NCBI GenBank assembly: GCA_940337035.1
Contig: OW679195.1
Span: 171,712,015-171,776,014, forward strand
Length of the DNA stretch: 64,000 nt
Source of the DNA: Agriotes lineatus
Lineage: Eukaryota > Arthropoda > Insecta > Coleoptera > Elateridae
Direction of reading: 5' to 3'
Numbering within the stretch: the stretch's first letter is position 1; each line of letters opens with the position of its first letter. A program made the position numbers and the translations under genes. Below the pieces are notes generated by a model. That model did no database searches, was not told the DNA's origin, and saw only the letters and a program-made list of their open reading frames with translations. Below are positions 44,670 to 55,871 of the stretch, piece by piece.

Positions 44670-47600
44670 TTTCAAAAAAGAAAAGCTAACAATTTTAAAT
44701 GTCAAAATGACACAAGTCGTTTACAGAAAAACCTGATGAAAATTAATTTTCTAATAATTTTAAAAAAAGCAGTTTTGCCAATTTTATCTTGACCTTGAAA
44801 ATTTTTATAGGAAAAAAACGTACTTTACTTACTATATTGCTAGTAGGGACTGGGAACGGCTGAAAACATTACGGCGCCGACATGATGATGATGATGTTGT
44901 CCAGACCGAAATGGTCACGGTGGAATTGCCAAAACGGCTTGATTGTAGTTGTCTTGTCTTGAGTGTGCTCTAAGGTGGCTATTGTACCCTAGCTTGTTGG
45001 TGAAAGATCTGTTACACTGGTCACAATAAAGTTCATTTCTTTCATTATACTTATATGTAGATTCTCATTTGATTTGGTCGATCTTTTCGTTCTCTACGCT
45101 TGGTGTCTGTCCTCTTCCTCTAGACGACGTTCTTCTACATCTCTAATTTTATTGTGCACGTATGTTCGCCATTGCTTTCTTTCAGCTGCTTTCCTCTCCC
45201 AGTTCCCTATGGATATGTTACATTGTGTCGTGTGCCTCTTGATGTTATCCTTGTATCTCAGTCTTTGTCCTCCCGACGTACGGTTACCATAAAACATTTG
45301 ACCATACAGGACTTGCTTCGGAAGCCGATTGTCAGACATTCTAACTACATGTCCACACCATCTCAACTGCCCATGCATGAGCATTGATTCAATACTGAGG
45401 ATGCCTGATCTTCTTAAAACCTCAGTATTTGTAACGCGTTGCTGCAACTTTATTTTTAGAATATTTCTTAAGCATCTTAAATGGAATTGCTCAAGTTTCC
45501 TTATATACTTTTTGTATAGGCACCATGTCTCTGAGCTATATAGTAGCGTAGGAATAACAACAGCCTTATAGATAGAAATCTTGGTTTTGAATTTTACATC
45601 GTTGTGTTTAAAGAGTCTGTGATGTAATTTACCGAAGACCGCAGCAGCATTTCCTATTTTGATGGTGATTCAACATCAGTTTATTGAGCTGCCAAGGTAT
45701 TTAAAATTTTGGACCTCTCTCAGAGTTTCATGTCTAATAGTTATATTCAGAGGAGTCAGCTGTTGATAATTATTGTCCTGTTGCATTACTTCCGTCTTTG
45801 TGCAATTTATTTTCAGTCCAAACTTTGAGCATGCATTTGCAAGCCTGGTTACGCATTCCTGTAGACTCTCACGCGAGTTTGCAACCAGGCACACATCATC
45901 AGTGAATATAATTTCGACAATTCGAACAAGCTGGGTTTATGCTAGCTGCTCTCAGCCTTTGTAAGTTAAATAGGCTTCCTTCATAGCGATACATGATATG
46001 TATTGCATCAAACATGCCTTTCAGGGCCTCATGTATAGTCATGGCAAAGTACAGTGCAAAAAGAGTTGGTGCAAGAACACAACCTTGCTTTACACCAGTA
46101 GTAACAGGGAATTCGCCTGTGTGGTCTCCATCAAAGCATACTTGGCATTTCATGCCATCATGGAATTGTCTTACCATGGATACATATTTTGGGGTGCAGC
46201 CTACTTTTTTAAGAATTATCCATAAAGTTTCTCGAGGTATATGATCAAAATCTTTTTCCAGGTCCACAAAGCAGAGATAAAGTAACTGGTTTTGCTCTCT
46301 GCTCTTTTCCTGTAGCTGTCGTATGGTGAAAATGGCATCAACAGTCCCTCGGCCAGGACGGAAACCACACTGCGTTTCAGAAAGAATTTTCTCAGCTGCT
46401 GGTTGTAGACGGTTGAGTAGAACTCGTGCTAGTATTTTTCCTGCAGTGGTCAGTAGAGAAATACCACCTCTATATGAGTTGCAATCTGAGCAACTACCCT
46501 TTCCTTTATAGAGAACACTGATGATGGACATTTTGAACTCCTCAGGTATTGTTTCCTGCTGCCACATCACAGTAATGAATTCATGTAACTTGTTTATTAC
46601 TGCTTTGCCACCATATTTGTATATTTCAGCTGGTAGGCCATCACATCCCGGGGTTTTTCCACCTTTCAGCTGTTTGATTGCCAATTCTATTTTTCGAATT
46701 GTGGGCTGATGGCCCAAGTTTTCTATTTGCTCCATATCTCTAAGGTTTTCGAGGTATTCGATGTCAGCAGTATTGTCTGCATTCAGCAGGCTTTCAAAGT
46801 GTTCACGCCATCTTTTCAGGATTTCACTCTTTTCAAACAGGCGCCTACCGTCTAATGCTGTCATGGGTGCAATTTTTCGCAGACTTGGCCCACATGCTTC
46901 TCTCATTTTCTCATAAAACAGCCCAATTTGATGAGTATCAGCCAATATTTGGAGCTCTTCAGCTTTTTCACTGCACCATTGGTCCTTTACAGCCCTTGTG
47001 ATACTCCTTAGGTTAGCATGCGCTTCTTTCAGTTCAGCTTTTAATGTTGTAGAGGTTTTGTTGGCTTCCCATTTTTTTTTGTAGGGATTTTCTATGATGT
47101 TCTAATGCATTCGTCAAAGGGATGTTATTTTCATCAAACCAGTCACGATGTTTTTTCTTTTTGTAGCCTAATACTTCCTCAGCTAAGGAATATACATCAG
47201 TAGCAAAGTGTGACCATTGTTGTAAGATGGTCGGATCTGATAGCAGTGTATGAGATTCGCATATATGCTTTAGGCCAAGTTGCATATGTCTCATACTATC
47301 TGGATGATTCAGCGTGACAGTGTCAAGTTTCCTAGGTTGAAGTCGTGCTTGGCATTTTGTTCTTTGAACGTTTAGTTTAACCGTTGACACTAATAGTCTG
47401 TAATCAGACCAACAATTTGCTCCACGCATCACTCTTGTTTGTTTTATATCTGCAATATCACGTTTTCTCACTATGCAATAATCTAATATGTGCCAGGTTT
47501 TAGATCTGAAATGCATCCAGTTGGTTTTATATTTATTTTTCTGCCGGAACAGGGTATTGGTAATGGTAAGGCCATATTGAGAACAAAGTGTCAATAGCCT

Positions 47601-47815
47601 TGTGCCATTTTCATTTTGATTTCCCAAACCATGTCTACTAATTAGTTCTGGCCATGCTTCAAAATCGGATCCAACCCGAGCATTAAAATCGCCCAGGAGA
47701 ATGATTTTATCCGAGCTAGGAATTTTAGATAGTACACTGTTTAGCTGCTCATAGAATTGGTCCTTAGCATCTTGAAACAATTTTTTGGCTTCGCCTAATT
47801 GTTTCGCCATTTATC

Positions 47816-49254
47816 CAATTATTTCAGGCTTAACCTGTATATTTTTATTTGAATTATATATCCTTTGCATTTCGAATTCGTAAATTTTCCAAAGCAACTT
47901 ATTTTGTACCTGTATCGAGTTCCTTTCGTTTGCGCGATAAACTCTCAACCCGCGCTATCTCTTATCAGAGTGCTAGCTTTTCTTTGGGAACGAATTGTTC
48001 GTACCTAGCATTTGCTATTTTTGGTCCGCCGTCATCGGCGTGTTTAAATGTTTGTTCAAGTCAAATTACGTGCGCTCAATTAATCTAATGAGCAGTGTAT
48101 GTTTCCTAGGGCTGACAATGATCAGGTACGAGGGCGTTTTTCTGTTTGTTATTCCCATAGTAATTACATTTTTTTCTTAGCTCTTAATTGCCAGTTTCAT
48201 CCACGAATTCATCTCGGAAGCTATGGCTAATTTAATCTCATTTTCGACACTTGCTGGCGTTCTTCGTTTTTGCTGCAAGCTGTGGGTGCTGCCGCTGTAA
48301 TCATCGGGCATCCACGGCGACTTCGTCCATTATGTGCAGTTCACGACCACCTTATGTTGCACTGAAGGGTGTAGCAGTTTGTGAGCGTTGGAGAAGCGAG
48401 GTTAGTTTGTGTTATTCCGGGATTTATAGTACTTTCAATACCTGGATTTTACATTTATACATTTTAAACCCGTAATTATTTGGAATTTAAATTCATACGT
48501 TTTGCCATTATTAACATGTAACGTTCAATTTCATACATGCTCTTGTTTCAATATTTAAATTTTTATGCTTATATTTAATTATGCTCAGTATTTAAAGTTG
48601 CTATTTTGATGTATTTCAACCCTCTGTAAAAGGTACAGCTGCGGAAATAAAAAGCGGGACACAAAATTTTTGCCGAAGTTAAATTGTCTGAATAAATTCA
48701 TTTTCGATGCTATCCCAAGCTTCTTGTACTGCATTAACCTGTTCGTCTTTGTTCATTGACACATGATAGAAAGCATTTCATAAAAAATCAGGAAGGCAAC
48801 ATTACAACGTTCAAATAGTAAAAAATGACCCTACAGAACTTGTCCCGGTTTATGTTTCCGCAACTGTACAGTCACGCTTTTTTATTTCAATATCCTAAAC
48901 AGAAGGATTTATTAAATGATTGTGATAAGCTTGTGCCACGAATAATTTGTTGTTAAAGTTATTAAAATAACCCGAAGGGGGTTTTTAATTTTATGCGTGT
49001 CGCAACCTTCACTTTACGTACACCATTTTGTTATAACATTATTTGCATTTTAATTATTCTGATAATTTATTACTGACACTTCAAGACTTTTTATTACTTA
49101 TTAATTAAACGCTAGTCACTTGCAGTTTATTTCCTCTTATTATTTGAAATCTTTTGATTTCTGGCGCCCATTTCCTTTCCTTTTTTGAAGACATTCCAGG
49201 GTACACAGCTGATGATTTGAACCTACGACCCAAGGCCGCCAAAATTTGAGTTAG
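47816..49254. other. Sequence inserted in the LINE endonuclease
   Basis: About 1.4 kb without LINE similarity separates the two endonuclease halves. It includes the MITE at 48636-48866. No other border or gene could be fixed. It may be a further insertion or a rearrangement. Confidence 0.4.
48636..48866. mobile_element. Tc1/mariner-type MITE, CAGCTG family, copy 2, with transposase relic
   Basis: TA-flanked 231 bp. Ends CAGCTGCGGAAATAAAAAGC and the inverse of CAGTTGCGGAAACATAAACC, then GGGACA, related to 19618-19841. On the minus strand near 48760-48690 the interior reads EQVNAVQEAWDSIENEFI, which resembles the C-terminal end of Tc1-like transposases. It is probably an internally deleted Tc1/mariner element. 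Confidence 0.7.
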
Positions 49255-49805
49255 TTAGGGCCATCGCGGTAAGTAAAGAGTTTTCAGAGCTGCCGTGGTG
49301 TATAAACTGTAGGCGGGTTGATCTGCGATAGTTGGTGCGTAGGCACTGATCACTGATAGATGACTCTTCTTGGATAGTGGAATTCTTAGGGTCATTAGTC
49401 TATCAGAAACACCCAGAGGTAGAGTATCAAGCCCCTTCACGAGGCAAGTTTTTATAGCAAAACCCACACCATTTAGCCGTGTATCTTCATTTGGGCGTCC
49501 AATCCAGAAAAACGTGTAGCCTGCAAGATTTTCTGTAAGCTGACCTTGCTCTGCTAGCCTCGTTTCACCCAGTGCTGCTATATCCGACATAGTCTCACTC
49601 TGAGTATTACGCGTATTGTGCGCATGCCTGAGAAATCAAACTCCGCCTTTAGAAGCGAATTTTAAACTTGACCGTGAGGTTCACTTCCTCACCACGCGGA
49701 CGACGCGCTTGCGCACAGCTCACCAAATACATGGAAGATTTGGTTGTCTGTCTCACCACGTTGTGACCTCCCCACTCATAGCCGCTAGCAATATAGTAGA
49801 TATTA

Positions 49806-49905
49806 AATATATGGGCTAAGCTTACCTCGAATTTGACATAGACTTACAGTGCCAAGCGAACGACAGGCCGGCCTAAATTTATTGTCCGCCATTGTACATA
49901 AAAAT
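49806..49905 (-). repeat. Right half of a split palindromic element
   Basis: Inverse of 44296-44400: ACCTCGAATTTGACATAGAC, CGAACGACAGGCCGGC, then ATTGTCCGCCATTGT. Confidence 0.75.
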
Positions 49906-50109
49906 TTGATAATCATAAGAAAGCACCTTGTGAAAATAATTTTCCATACCTACACTTTGCATATTTACACTTATATGAAGATGAACTATTCTAAAAGAAA
50001 GAAGAAAAACAAGAAATGGTTTGTATTACTGCAATAATTATACACAAGACTGCATATTCTGGTGGATGAAGGCTTATCACAGACCTATTGCTAATTTACA
50101 ACTATCAAA

Positions 50110-51046
50110 TTAATTCCTAGATGTGTACAATTGGTCTAGATGGGACCTCTTTGAAGGGTAAAGCCCTTCAACTTGTCTTTTAGTTAAACGTGTTTCTGGT
50201 TTGCTAGCCATATCCAAGTTAGTAGTAGTTAGGTAACGTCTTTTTGATTTACTCTGCTTTATCCTATTTACACTGCTTTCTCCCTCCATGCAGCCTGCAA
50301 ATCTTCTAGCTTTAATATCATTCAGTTTGTCACCTTGTGTTTGCTTTAAATTATCTACAAAATTCTTTTTTATTCGAACACTTGACCTTCCTTCTACGGA
50401 CAGTTCTCTTGGTTCACTTTGAATTCGTTTTCTAAATCGCTGGAAAGGCCTGGTATCATGAGTATTACTAGAATCCAATTTGCTTCTCACTTCTGGTTCA
50501 TATGAATCATAATAGGTAGGAGCAGTATGTATGTACTTCTTTTGTTTTACACTTGATGGTTTATTTGTTTGAGACTCTACTTCAATATCATTTCTGGCCT
50601 TATATTTCGACTTATACTGAGACTGTTTCATTTTCATCTTGCTGTCGCTTTGATATGGTTCAGAATCAATATCTTCCACTCGGTACACGTCTTTACTTTT
50701 TGCTACAGGTACGGCCATGCGATTCCCTGAATTAGAACTTCTTTGAATTTTGTTAAACAATTTTGATACTTTTTTATATCTTTCCTCCTCCGCTGATTTT
50801 TGAAGCGAATTAAGGTTTCGAGAAATTGACGCCTTCTCTGGTAAGTAATTATGAACTGGCGATTTAGGATTATTTGATTTTAACATCAGTTCACCCCCAT
50901 GTTTATTCCATGTGTAGTTACATTGTGTTTCAATTTTCCTCCTTTGAATGTGTCTTATCAATTTCTCTCTTTCTTTCGGCCATTCCTTACTGTATATGCC
51001 ATATTTATGGTGAGGAATTTTATCACCATCTCCAAAATGCTGCACT
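50110..51046 (-). CDS. Terminal exon of a host gene, unrecognised basic protein
   Basis: A minus-strand frame of 311 codons without an ATG at its start is preceded by a TTTTATTTTAATTTTGCAG acceptor (exon from about 51046). It begins with a conserved-looking segment (KIPHHKYGIYSKEWPKEREK, then NYTWNKHGGEL) and turns into a Ser/Lys/Arg-rich, probably disordered region with many RxxS-type sites. The stop is TAG at 50112-50110. Composition and length are unlike the transposon relics around it. Function unknown; upstream exons would lie beyond 51 kb on the plus coordinate and were not found before the next LTR element. Confidence 0.75.
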
Positions 51047-51549
51047 CTGCAAAATTAAAATAAAAATTTCATTGGGTTGTTAAAATATATGAAAAGGAAA
51101 ATATCTAATTTAGTATGTTGTTTTATAATTAATTAAAGAAGCTAATTGAAAAACAACAAGAGACCCCCCCCCTTTGCACTTTAAGAGGCTTAGCAAGAGA
51201 AGAAACAAGACAAAAGAGAAGAAACAAGACAAAGTCTTAAAACAAAGAAGAAGAAGAAGACATTACAAAATTAATGAACCTATACTATACTTTCAAATAA
51301 GCATGTAGTACTTGGAACTAACTAGTAAACATAATTATGGTAACTATAGCTGCGACTGGTCGAAAATAGTGGTAACAAAAGCTGGCGTACAATGTATAAT
51401 TGAATAATTAGAATGAAATTATTGTAAAACAAGATCAGTCAACCAAACTTATATTTTCCTACTGTAAAACTGAGTTTGAGTTCAGAGCGGTTCCAGGATA
51501 TTAATCCTTTGTTGACATATACAAAAATAGGCTGGTAACTAATTCATAT
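51047..51549 (-). other. Intron of the host gene with simple repeats
   Basis: Includes a C-run near 51165, AGAAGAAACAAGACAAA repeats and an AGA microsatellite at 51247-51261. The LTR element at 51550 probably lies in the same intron. Confidence 0.5.
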
Positions 51550-52153
51550 TGTAACGATTCTACAGCCGGGTCGTTGCCCCGGACATATGATTCAGCCCCG
51601 AGCGTTCCATAACTTATTGGAGCAGCTGGGCCGCTGCGGATATATGTGAGTCACCGCGGTCGAATACTCGAGAAGCGACCTTGCAACCAGATGCAACGGG
51701 TGACTCACGCTTTCGGGAACACGCTCGAGATCAACACATGCGAATGCCGGAATGTACGAGCGAAATCTGGAATGTTCTAGACAGAAATTATTCGGATATA
51801 TAAATACGCGCCGCAGGAATAAGAAATCAGTTCTCATCAGACTCGAAGCGCGCGTGGTATAAACGAACCGTGTGTATATAACCCTAGTGAAATAAATAAC
51901 AAATAAATATAACCATATAAATCCTTAACGTTTAAGTCGTGAATAAATAGCCACATAAATTAGTTGATGTTTAATCCAGCGCATATAAATAAATAGTATA
52001 TCGTTGTTAGAAATAGTTCGTAGTTTAAGTAATTTGTGTTCTGCCTTGATAATTCCTGTATTTTTAAATAGTCGTAATTAATCGTGTAAATAAATGTTTA
52101 ATACACGAAGCGTCGTATAATTTTTAAATAGCTCGAACGGTAAAAACGTAACA
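51550..52153 (+). repeat. 5' LTR of the GC-rich element
   Basis: 604 bp, TGTAACGATT...AACGTAACA. GTGGCGGCAGGTG follows where a primer-binding site is expected. Confidence 0.85.
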
Positions 52154-52288
52154 GTGGCGGCAGGTGTGCGGGTTTTGTGTCGGCTTTTGTACCGTGTCAT
52201 ACCAGGAGCTATAAAAAAATTATTGAACAAACATTAAATAAATAAATTAAACGAATTAATCAATAAGTACCGATAAATAAATTGAAGT

Positions 52289-52594
52289 ATGGGTATTGTG
52301 GATGCTGTAACGAGATCCCAAAGCAGCAAAATGGAAGCCCAATTAAACCAAATCATTCAGCTGGTGCAAGCTGGCCAGAAGAAGGCAGAAAAAGCACAAG
52401 AGGATCTCAAGCAACTGATGCAAGTCGGTCAGAAGAAGGCGCAAGAAAAAGCACAAGAGGATCTTATGAAAGAGCTGAAAGCCGGGCAGGATAAGCTGAA
52501 AGCCGGGCAAGAAAAACTTGTGGAAGAATTGAGAGCCAGCCGAAAGAGGATCTTAAAAAGACTAGAGGATCCTAAAAATGAGCGTGGGGAATAG
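52289..52594 (+). pseudogene. gag-like coiled-coil remnant
   Basis: ATG at 52289, stop at 52594, about 101 residues. The protein consists of repeats of the type AGQKKAEKAQEDL (three near-copies), then KAGQxKL units, giving a charged coiled coil. Similar words continue in other frames to about 52680. A capsid domain and zinc knuckles are absent, so most of gag has been deleted. Confidence 0.6.
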
Positions 52595-52689
52595 CCGAAA
52601 GCCGGGCAGAAAGCACAGGAAGAGAGCTGAAAGTCGGGCAAGAAGAGCTGAAAGCAGCGCAAGAGAAATTAGTCCAAAAACTTGATGGG

Positions 52690-53516
52690 GAAATAAATGG
52701 AAGAGTTCGGTTTCTGCCGTTGGATACTGGAGCGACGAAGTCCATAGCCAGGTCCGACGTAGTAAGAGACGAAGGTCGACTGCTGCACAACAGGACACGC
52801 CTTTGCACTGCCACGGGGGGCGCAGTGACCAAACATGGAGAAACTGATTTGAAGATTGGGAATCAAACCCTCAAGCATCGGGACCTGGAACGCGGCGAGT
52901 TGCACGTGGGTGGGGAGGAGCTTTCCCGACACCGAACAGGAGACATCGCGGTACAAGTGGTATGGGCGGAAGATGTTAATCTGCAGGGACAAACCGAGAG
53001 GGTGTCGTGGATGCATACCTGGATGGCGATCTCCGGGGCAACGTGGTGCGCGTGGTTGAGCCCGATTATGCTGACATTGCGGACGAGTGCATCCTGGGAA
53101 TGGATGTTATGGATAAGTGTGAGTGCGCTTTGGACCTGGAACGCGGCGAGTTGCACGTGGGTGAGGAGGAGCTTTCCCGACACCCAAGAGGAGAGATGGC
53201 GGTACAAGTGGTATGGGCGGAAGATGTTACTCTGCAGGGACGAACCGAAAGGGTCGTGGATGCATACCTGGATGGCGATCTCCGAGGCAATGTGGTGCGC
53301 GTGGTCGAGCCCGATGGTGGCAAGGAGCTCATTCATGGTATCCTGGTTGGGAAGACATTGGTAAAGACTGGGCTTGGGGTCCCAGTAAGGATGATGAACG
53401 TCAGCAGCGAACTGGCAACCATCAGGAGGAACACAATCCTGGAAAGGGGCAAGAGCCAACAAAAACGGAAGAATATCGAAGATCTGGTGGCCCGGTACCA
53501 AGACATTTTCGAGTGA
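52690..53516 (+). pseudogene. Protease region with a 251-bp internal duplication
   Basis: LDTGATKSIARSDVV (Asp codon at 52723) is the aspartic protease active site, intact. A unit starting GGACCTGGAACGCGGCGAG at 52881 recurs at 53132, so the segment is duplicated in tandem with about 95% identity by eye. ILGMDVM near 53090 is the second protease landmark. The second unit leads, in the frame 53007-53516, to a block ending NIEDLVARYQDIFE, which normally precedes RT. The first unit is shifted relative to it. Confidence 0.7.
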
Positions 53517-53559
53517 GGAGAACATCACAGCGGCCGTACTGACGTAGTAAAACATAAAT

Positions 53560-54118
53560 CATTCGAGTTTGGCAGAAGAGTCTGGCTGAGGATTGACCAT
53601 GCTGCTCTAAGATGGCTACTGCAGTTCAAGAACCCTGAAGGACAGGTGGCTAGGTGGATCGAGCGCCTACAAGAGTACGAATTTGAAATAAATCATCGAC
53701 CTGGCGCAGCCCACCGCAACGCCGATGCGTTATCCAGAAGGCCCTGCCCTGCGGACTGCGGCCACTGTTCGAAACTGGAGAGTCGTGCGGTACCCGTTAA
53801 TCGTACCACTGTAGTCGACGACTCGTGGGAGCCAGACGAGTTGCAGAGCAGCCAGGAGAACGACCCCGACTTAGGCGCGGTTATAGCCTGGAAGCAAGAT
53901 AGCCGTCGACCTACCTGGCAGGAGGTCTCCGCCGCCAACGCAACGGTAAAGACTTCTTGGGCGCAATGGGACTCCTTGCAGCTGGACAACAACGTCCTGA
54001 CCAGAATCTTGGAAGATAAAGACGGTAGGGCAACGAGATCACAATCGATGGTTCCAAGGAGTAGAGTGGCCGAGTTTCGCGCCACCTGGATGATGGCTCT
54101 TCTGGGGAGCACCTTGGA
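53560..54118 (+). pseudogene. RNase H C-terminus and integrase N-terminus (RT deleted)
   Basis: From about 53590: DHAALRWLLQFKNPEGQVAR, then INHRPGAAHRNADALSRRPC, the end of a Ty3/gypsy RNase H. The frame then runs through the integrase linker to 54122. The whole RT domain between 53516 and 53560 is missing: DIFE is followed within about 40 bases by RNase H sequence. Confidence 0.75.
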
Positions 54119-54823
54119 GTGAAGAAAACGTTGGAGAAAGTCCAAGAAAGGTTCTACGGGGCGAACTGCGAAGATGACGTCCAAGAGTGGTGCCGGAGGT
54201 GCAAAGCCTGCGCTACAGGAAACGGACCGGTTGGAAGACGTAGAGCTTTGAGGTGGCAGTACAACGTCGGTGGTCCGTTCGAGGGGATAGCCATTGACAT
54301 CGCCGGACCATGCCCCGAAACCGAAGCGGGAAATAAATACATCCTGGTGTGCATGGGCTACTTCACCAAGTGGCCTGAAACGTACGCTCTTCCGAATCAA
54401 GAGGCCGATACTGTCGCTGATGTTTTGGTGATGGAGTGCTTCATCCGTTTTGGAGTCCCCCTGGAGTTACATTCCGACCAGGGCCGGAATTTCGAGTCTG
54501 GACTGTTCCGGAACGTCTGTAAGCTACTGGGGATACGCAAGATCCGGACCACTGCAATCCATCCTCGATCGGACGGCATGGTGGAAAGGATGGATCAACG
54601 TGACTGGGACCAGTGCATTCACCTGTTCCCGATGGCCTACCGATCGGCAGTACAAGAGACAACCGGCATCCAGATCGAGGTCTGCTGTTACAGCGGTTGC
54701 GAAGCATGGGGCCCACGGTGGGCTGCTGCTTCTTCAGCCAGTCCATGTGCAAGAAGGGCACCGCTTGCAAATACCGTCACCGAACCCCCCCGTTCTGGGA
54801 CAGAACGACCTAAGGCGGGGCAG
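54080..54823 (+). pseudogene. Integrase of the GC-rich element, C-terminus deleted
   Basis: The frame through 54119 reads GEHLGVKKTL, a C-x2-C zinc site (CRRCKAC), then the core with Asp in AIDIAGP (residue 60 of this frame), Asp in LHSDQGRNFE (120) and Glu in DGMVERM (156). The 35-residue D-to-E spacing is normal. Directly after VERM a short deletion joins DQRDWDQ, and after QETTG the frame is lost, so the C-terminal domain is gone. Confidence 0.8.
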
Positions 54824-55415
54824 TGTAACGATTCTACAGCCGGGTCGTTGCCCCAGACATATGATTCAACCCCGAGCGTTCCATAACTTATTGGAGCAGC
54901 TGGGCCGCTGCGGATATATGTGAGTCACCGCGGTCGAATACTCGAGAAGCGACCTTGCAACCAGATGCAACGGGTGACTCACGCTTTCGGGAACACGCTC
55001 GAGATCAACACATGCGAATGCCGGAATGTACGAGCGAAATCTGGGATGTTCTATACGGAAATTATTCGGATATATAAATACGCGCCGCAGGAATAAGAAA
55101 TCAGTTCTCATCAGACTCGAAGCGCGCGTGATATAAACGAACCGTGTGTATATAACCCTAGTGAAATAAATAACAAATAAATATAACCATATAAATCCTT
55201 AACGTTTAAGTCGTGAATAAATAGCCACATAAATTAGTTGATGTTTAATCCAGCGCATATAAATAAATAGTATATCGTTGTTAGAAATAGTTCGTAGTTT
55301 AAGTAATTTGTGTTCTGCCTTGATAATTCCTGTATTTGTTGATAGTCGTAATTAATCGTGTAAATAAATGTTTAATACAAGAAGCGTCGTATAATTTTTA
55401 AGTAGCCTGAACGGT
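54824..55415 (+). repeat. 3' LTR of the GC-rich element, end clipped
   Basis: Matches 51550-52140 closely, but stops at GAACGGTA and lacks the last ~11 bases. Confidence 0.85.
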
Positions 55416-55499
55416 AATTTTTCTTTAAGATGTTTAAAAAATGGTGTTCACTGATGGAGAATCGCTGACTATTTAATAATAACTAAAAAACAAGTAGCA

Positions 55500-55795
55500 G
55501 TAGAAATTTATTTGAGTGTTAATTCATTTTATCTTCATCGGTGTTGTTATATAGACTATTAACCAAATTAATTATAGTATCGTTAAGAGCTTCAATACCG
55601 CACTCTTTTTCTATAAAAAAATATATTGAACTAGAATTTATTGATAAAGATAAAATATTGAACAATACATGTTTGCTTATGGCACATAACGAAACTCATT
55701 TGATTGCAGCAAAAACCAGGCGCACTGCCTCGTTTTGGCAATCAAACTCGTTAAGATGCTCATAATCAAACTTGTAATGTTAATATCTATAAACG
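55500..55795 (-). repeat. Inverted copy of the 1264-1602 repeat
   Basis: In inverse it matches 1264-1602: AACAATACATGTTTGCTTAT, GCACATAACGAAACTC, CTCGTTTTGGCAATCAAACT and ATGTTAATATCTATA. Confidence 0.65.
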
Positions 55796-55871
55796 TTAAA
55801 ATTATGGTACATCAACTATTAAGTGTTTAATTTCGACTTAAATGGCTAACTAGAGTAACAAAGAATATGTA

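Larger units (their letters stand above)
44940..49600 (-). pseudogene. Non-LTR retrotransposon with endonuclease, RT and C-terminal zinc finger
   Basis: From 5' to 3' on the minus strand: apurinic-type endonuclease N-terminus (49590-49310: ALGETR, VISAYAPT), a 1.4-kb interruption, endonuclease C-terminus (47810-47034: LLGDFNARVG, LDYCIV, WSDYRLL where SDH is usual), RT (46945-45899: KTPGCDGLPAEIYKYGG, GFRPGRGTVDAIF, GVKQGCVLAP), the active-site box FTDDVCLVA in another frame at 45896-45870, then LRWCGHVVRMSDNRLPKQ near 45380. At 45025-44963 a C-x2-C-x12-H-x3-H zinc finger closes ORF2. Frames are broken several times. CR1/Jockey-like; exact clade unsure. Confidence 0.85.
51550..55415 (+). mobile_element. 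GC-rich Ty3/gypsy-type element, internally deleted
   Basis: LTRs at 51550-52153 and 54824-55415 begin TGTAACGATTC. The order inside is short gag-like frame, protease, RNase H end, integrase. AAGGCGGGGCAG before the 3' LTR is the polypurine tract. The internal part is much richer in G+C than the region. The RT domain, most of gag and the integrase C-terminus are deleted. The LTRs differ at roughly ten places by eye over about 590 bases, so it is fairly young. Confidence 0.85.

Noticed and set aside
53693..54400. 235-codon minus-strand frame (and a 230-codon one at 52863-53555)
   Set aside because: Antisense shadows within the GC-rich LTR element, whose plus-strand protease, RNase H and integrase motifs are clear.
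54613..54813. CKKGTACKYRH, a CCCH-zinc-finger-like string
   Set aside because: It lies in an alternative frame after a deletion in the integrase; cysteine spacing is incomplete for a CCCH finger.
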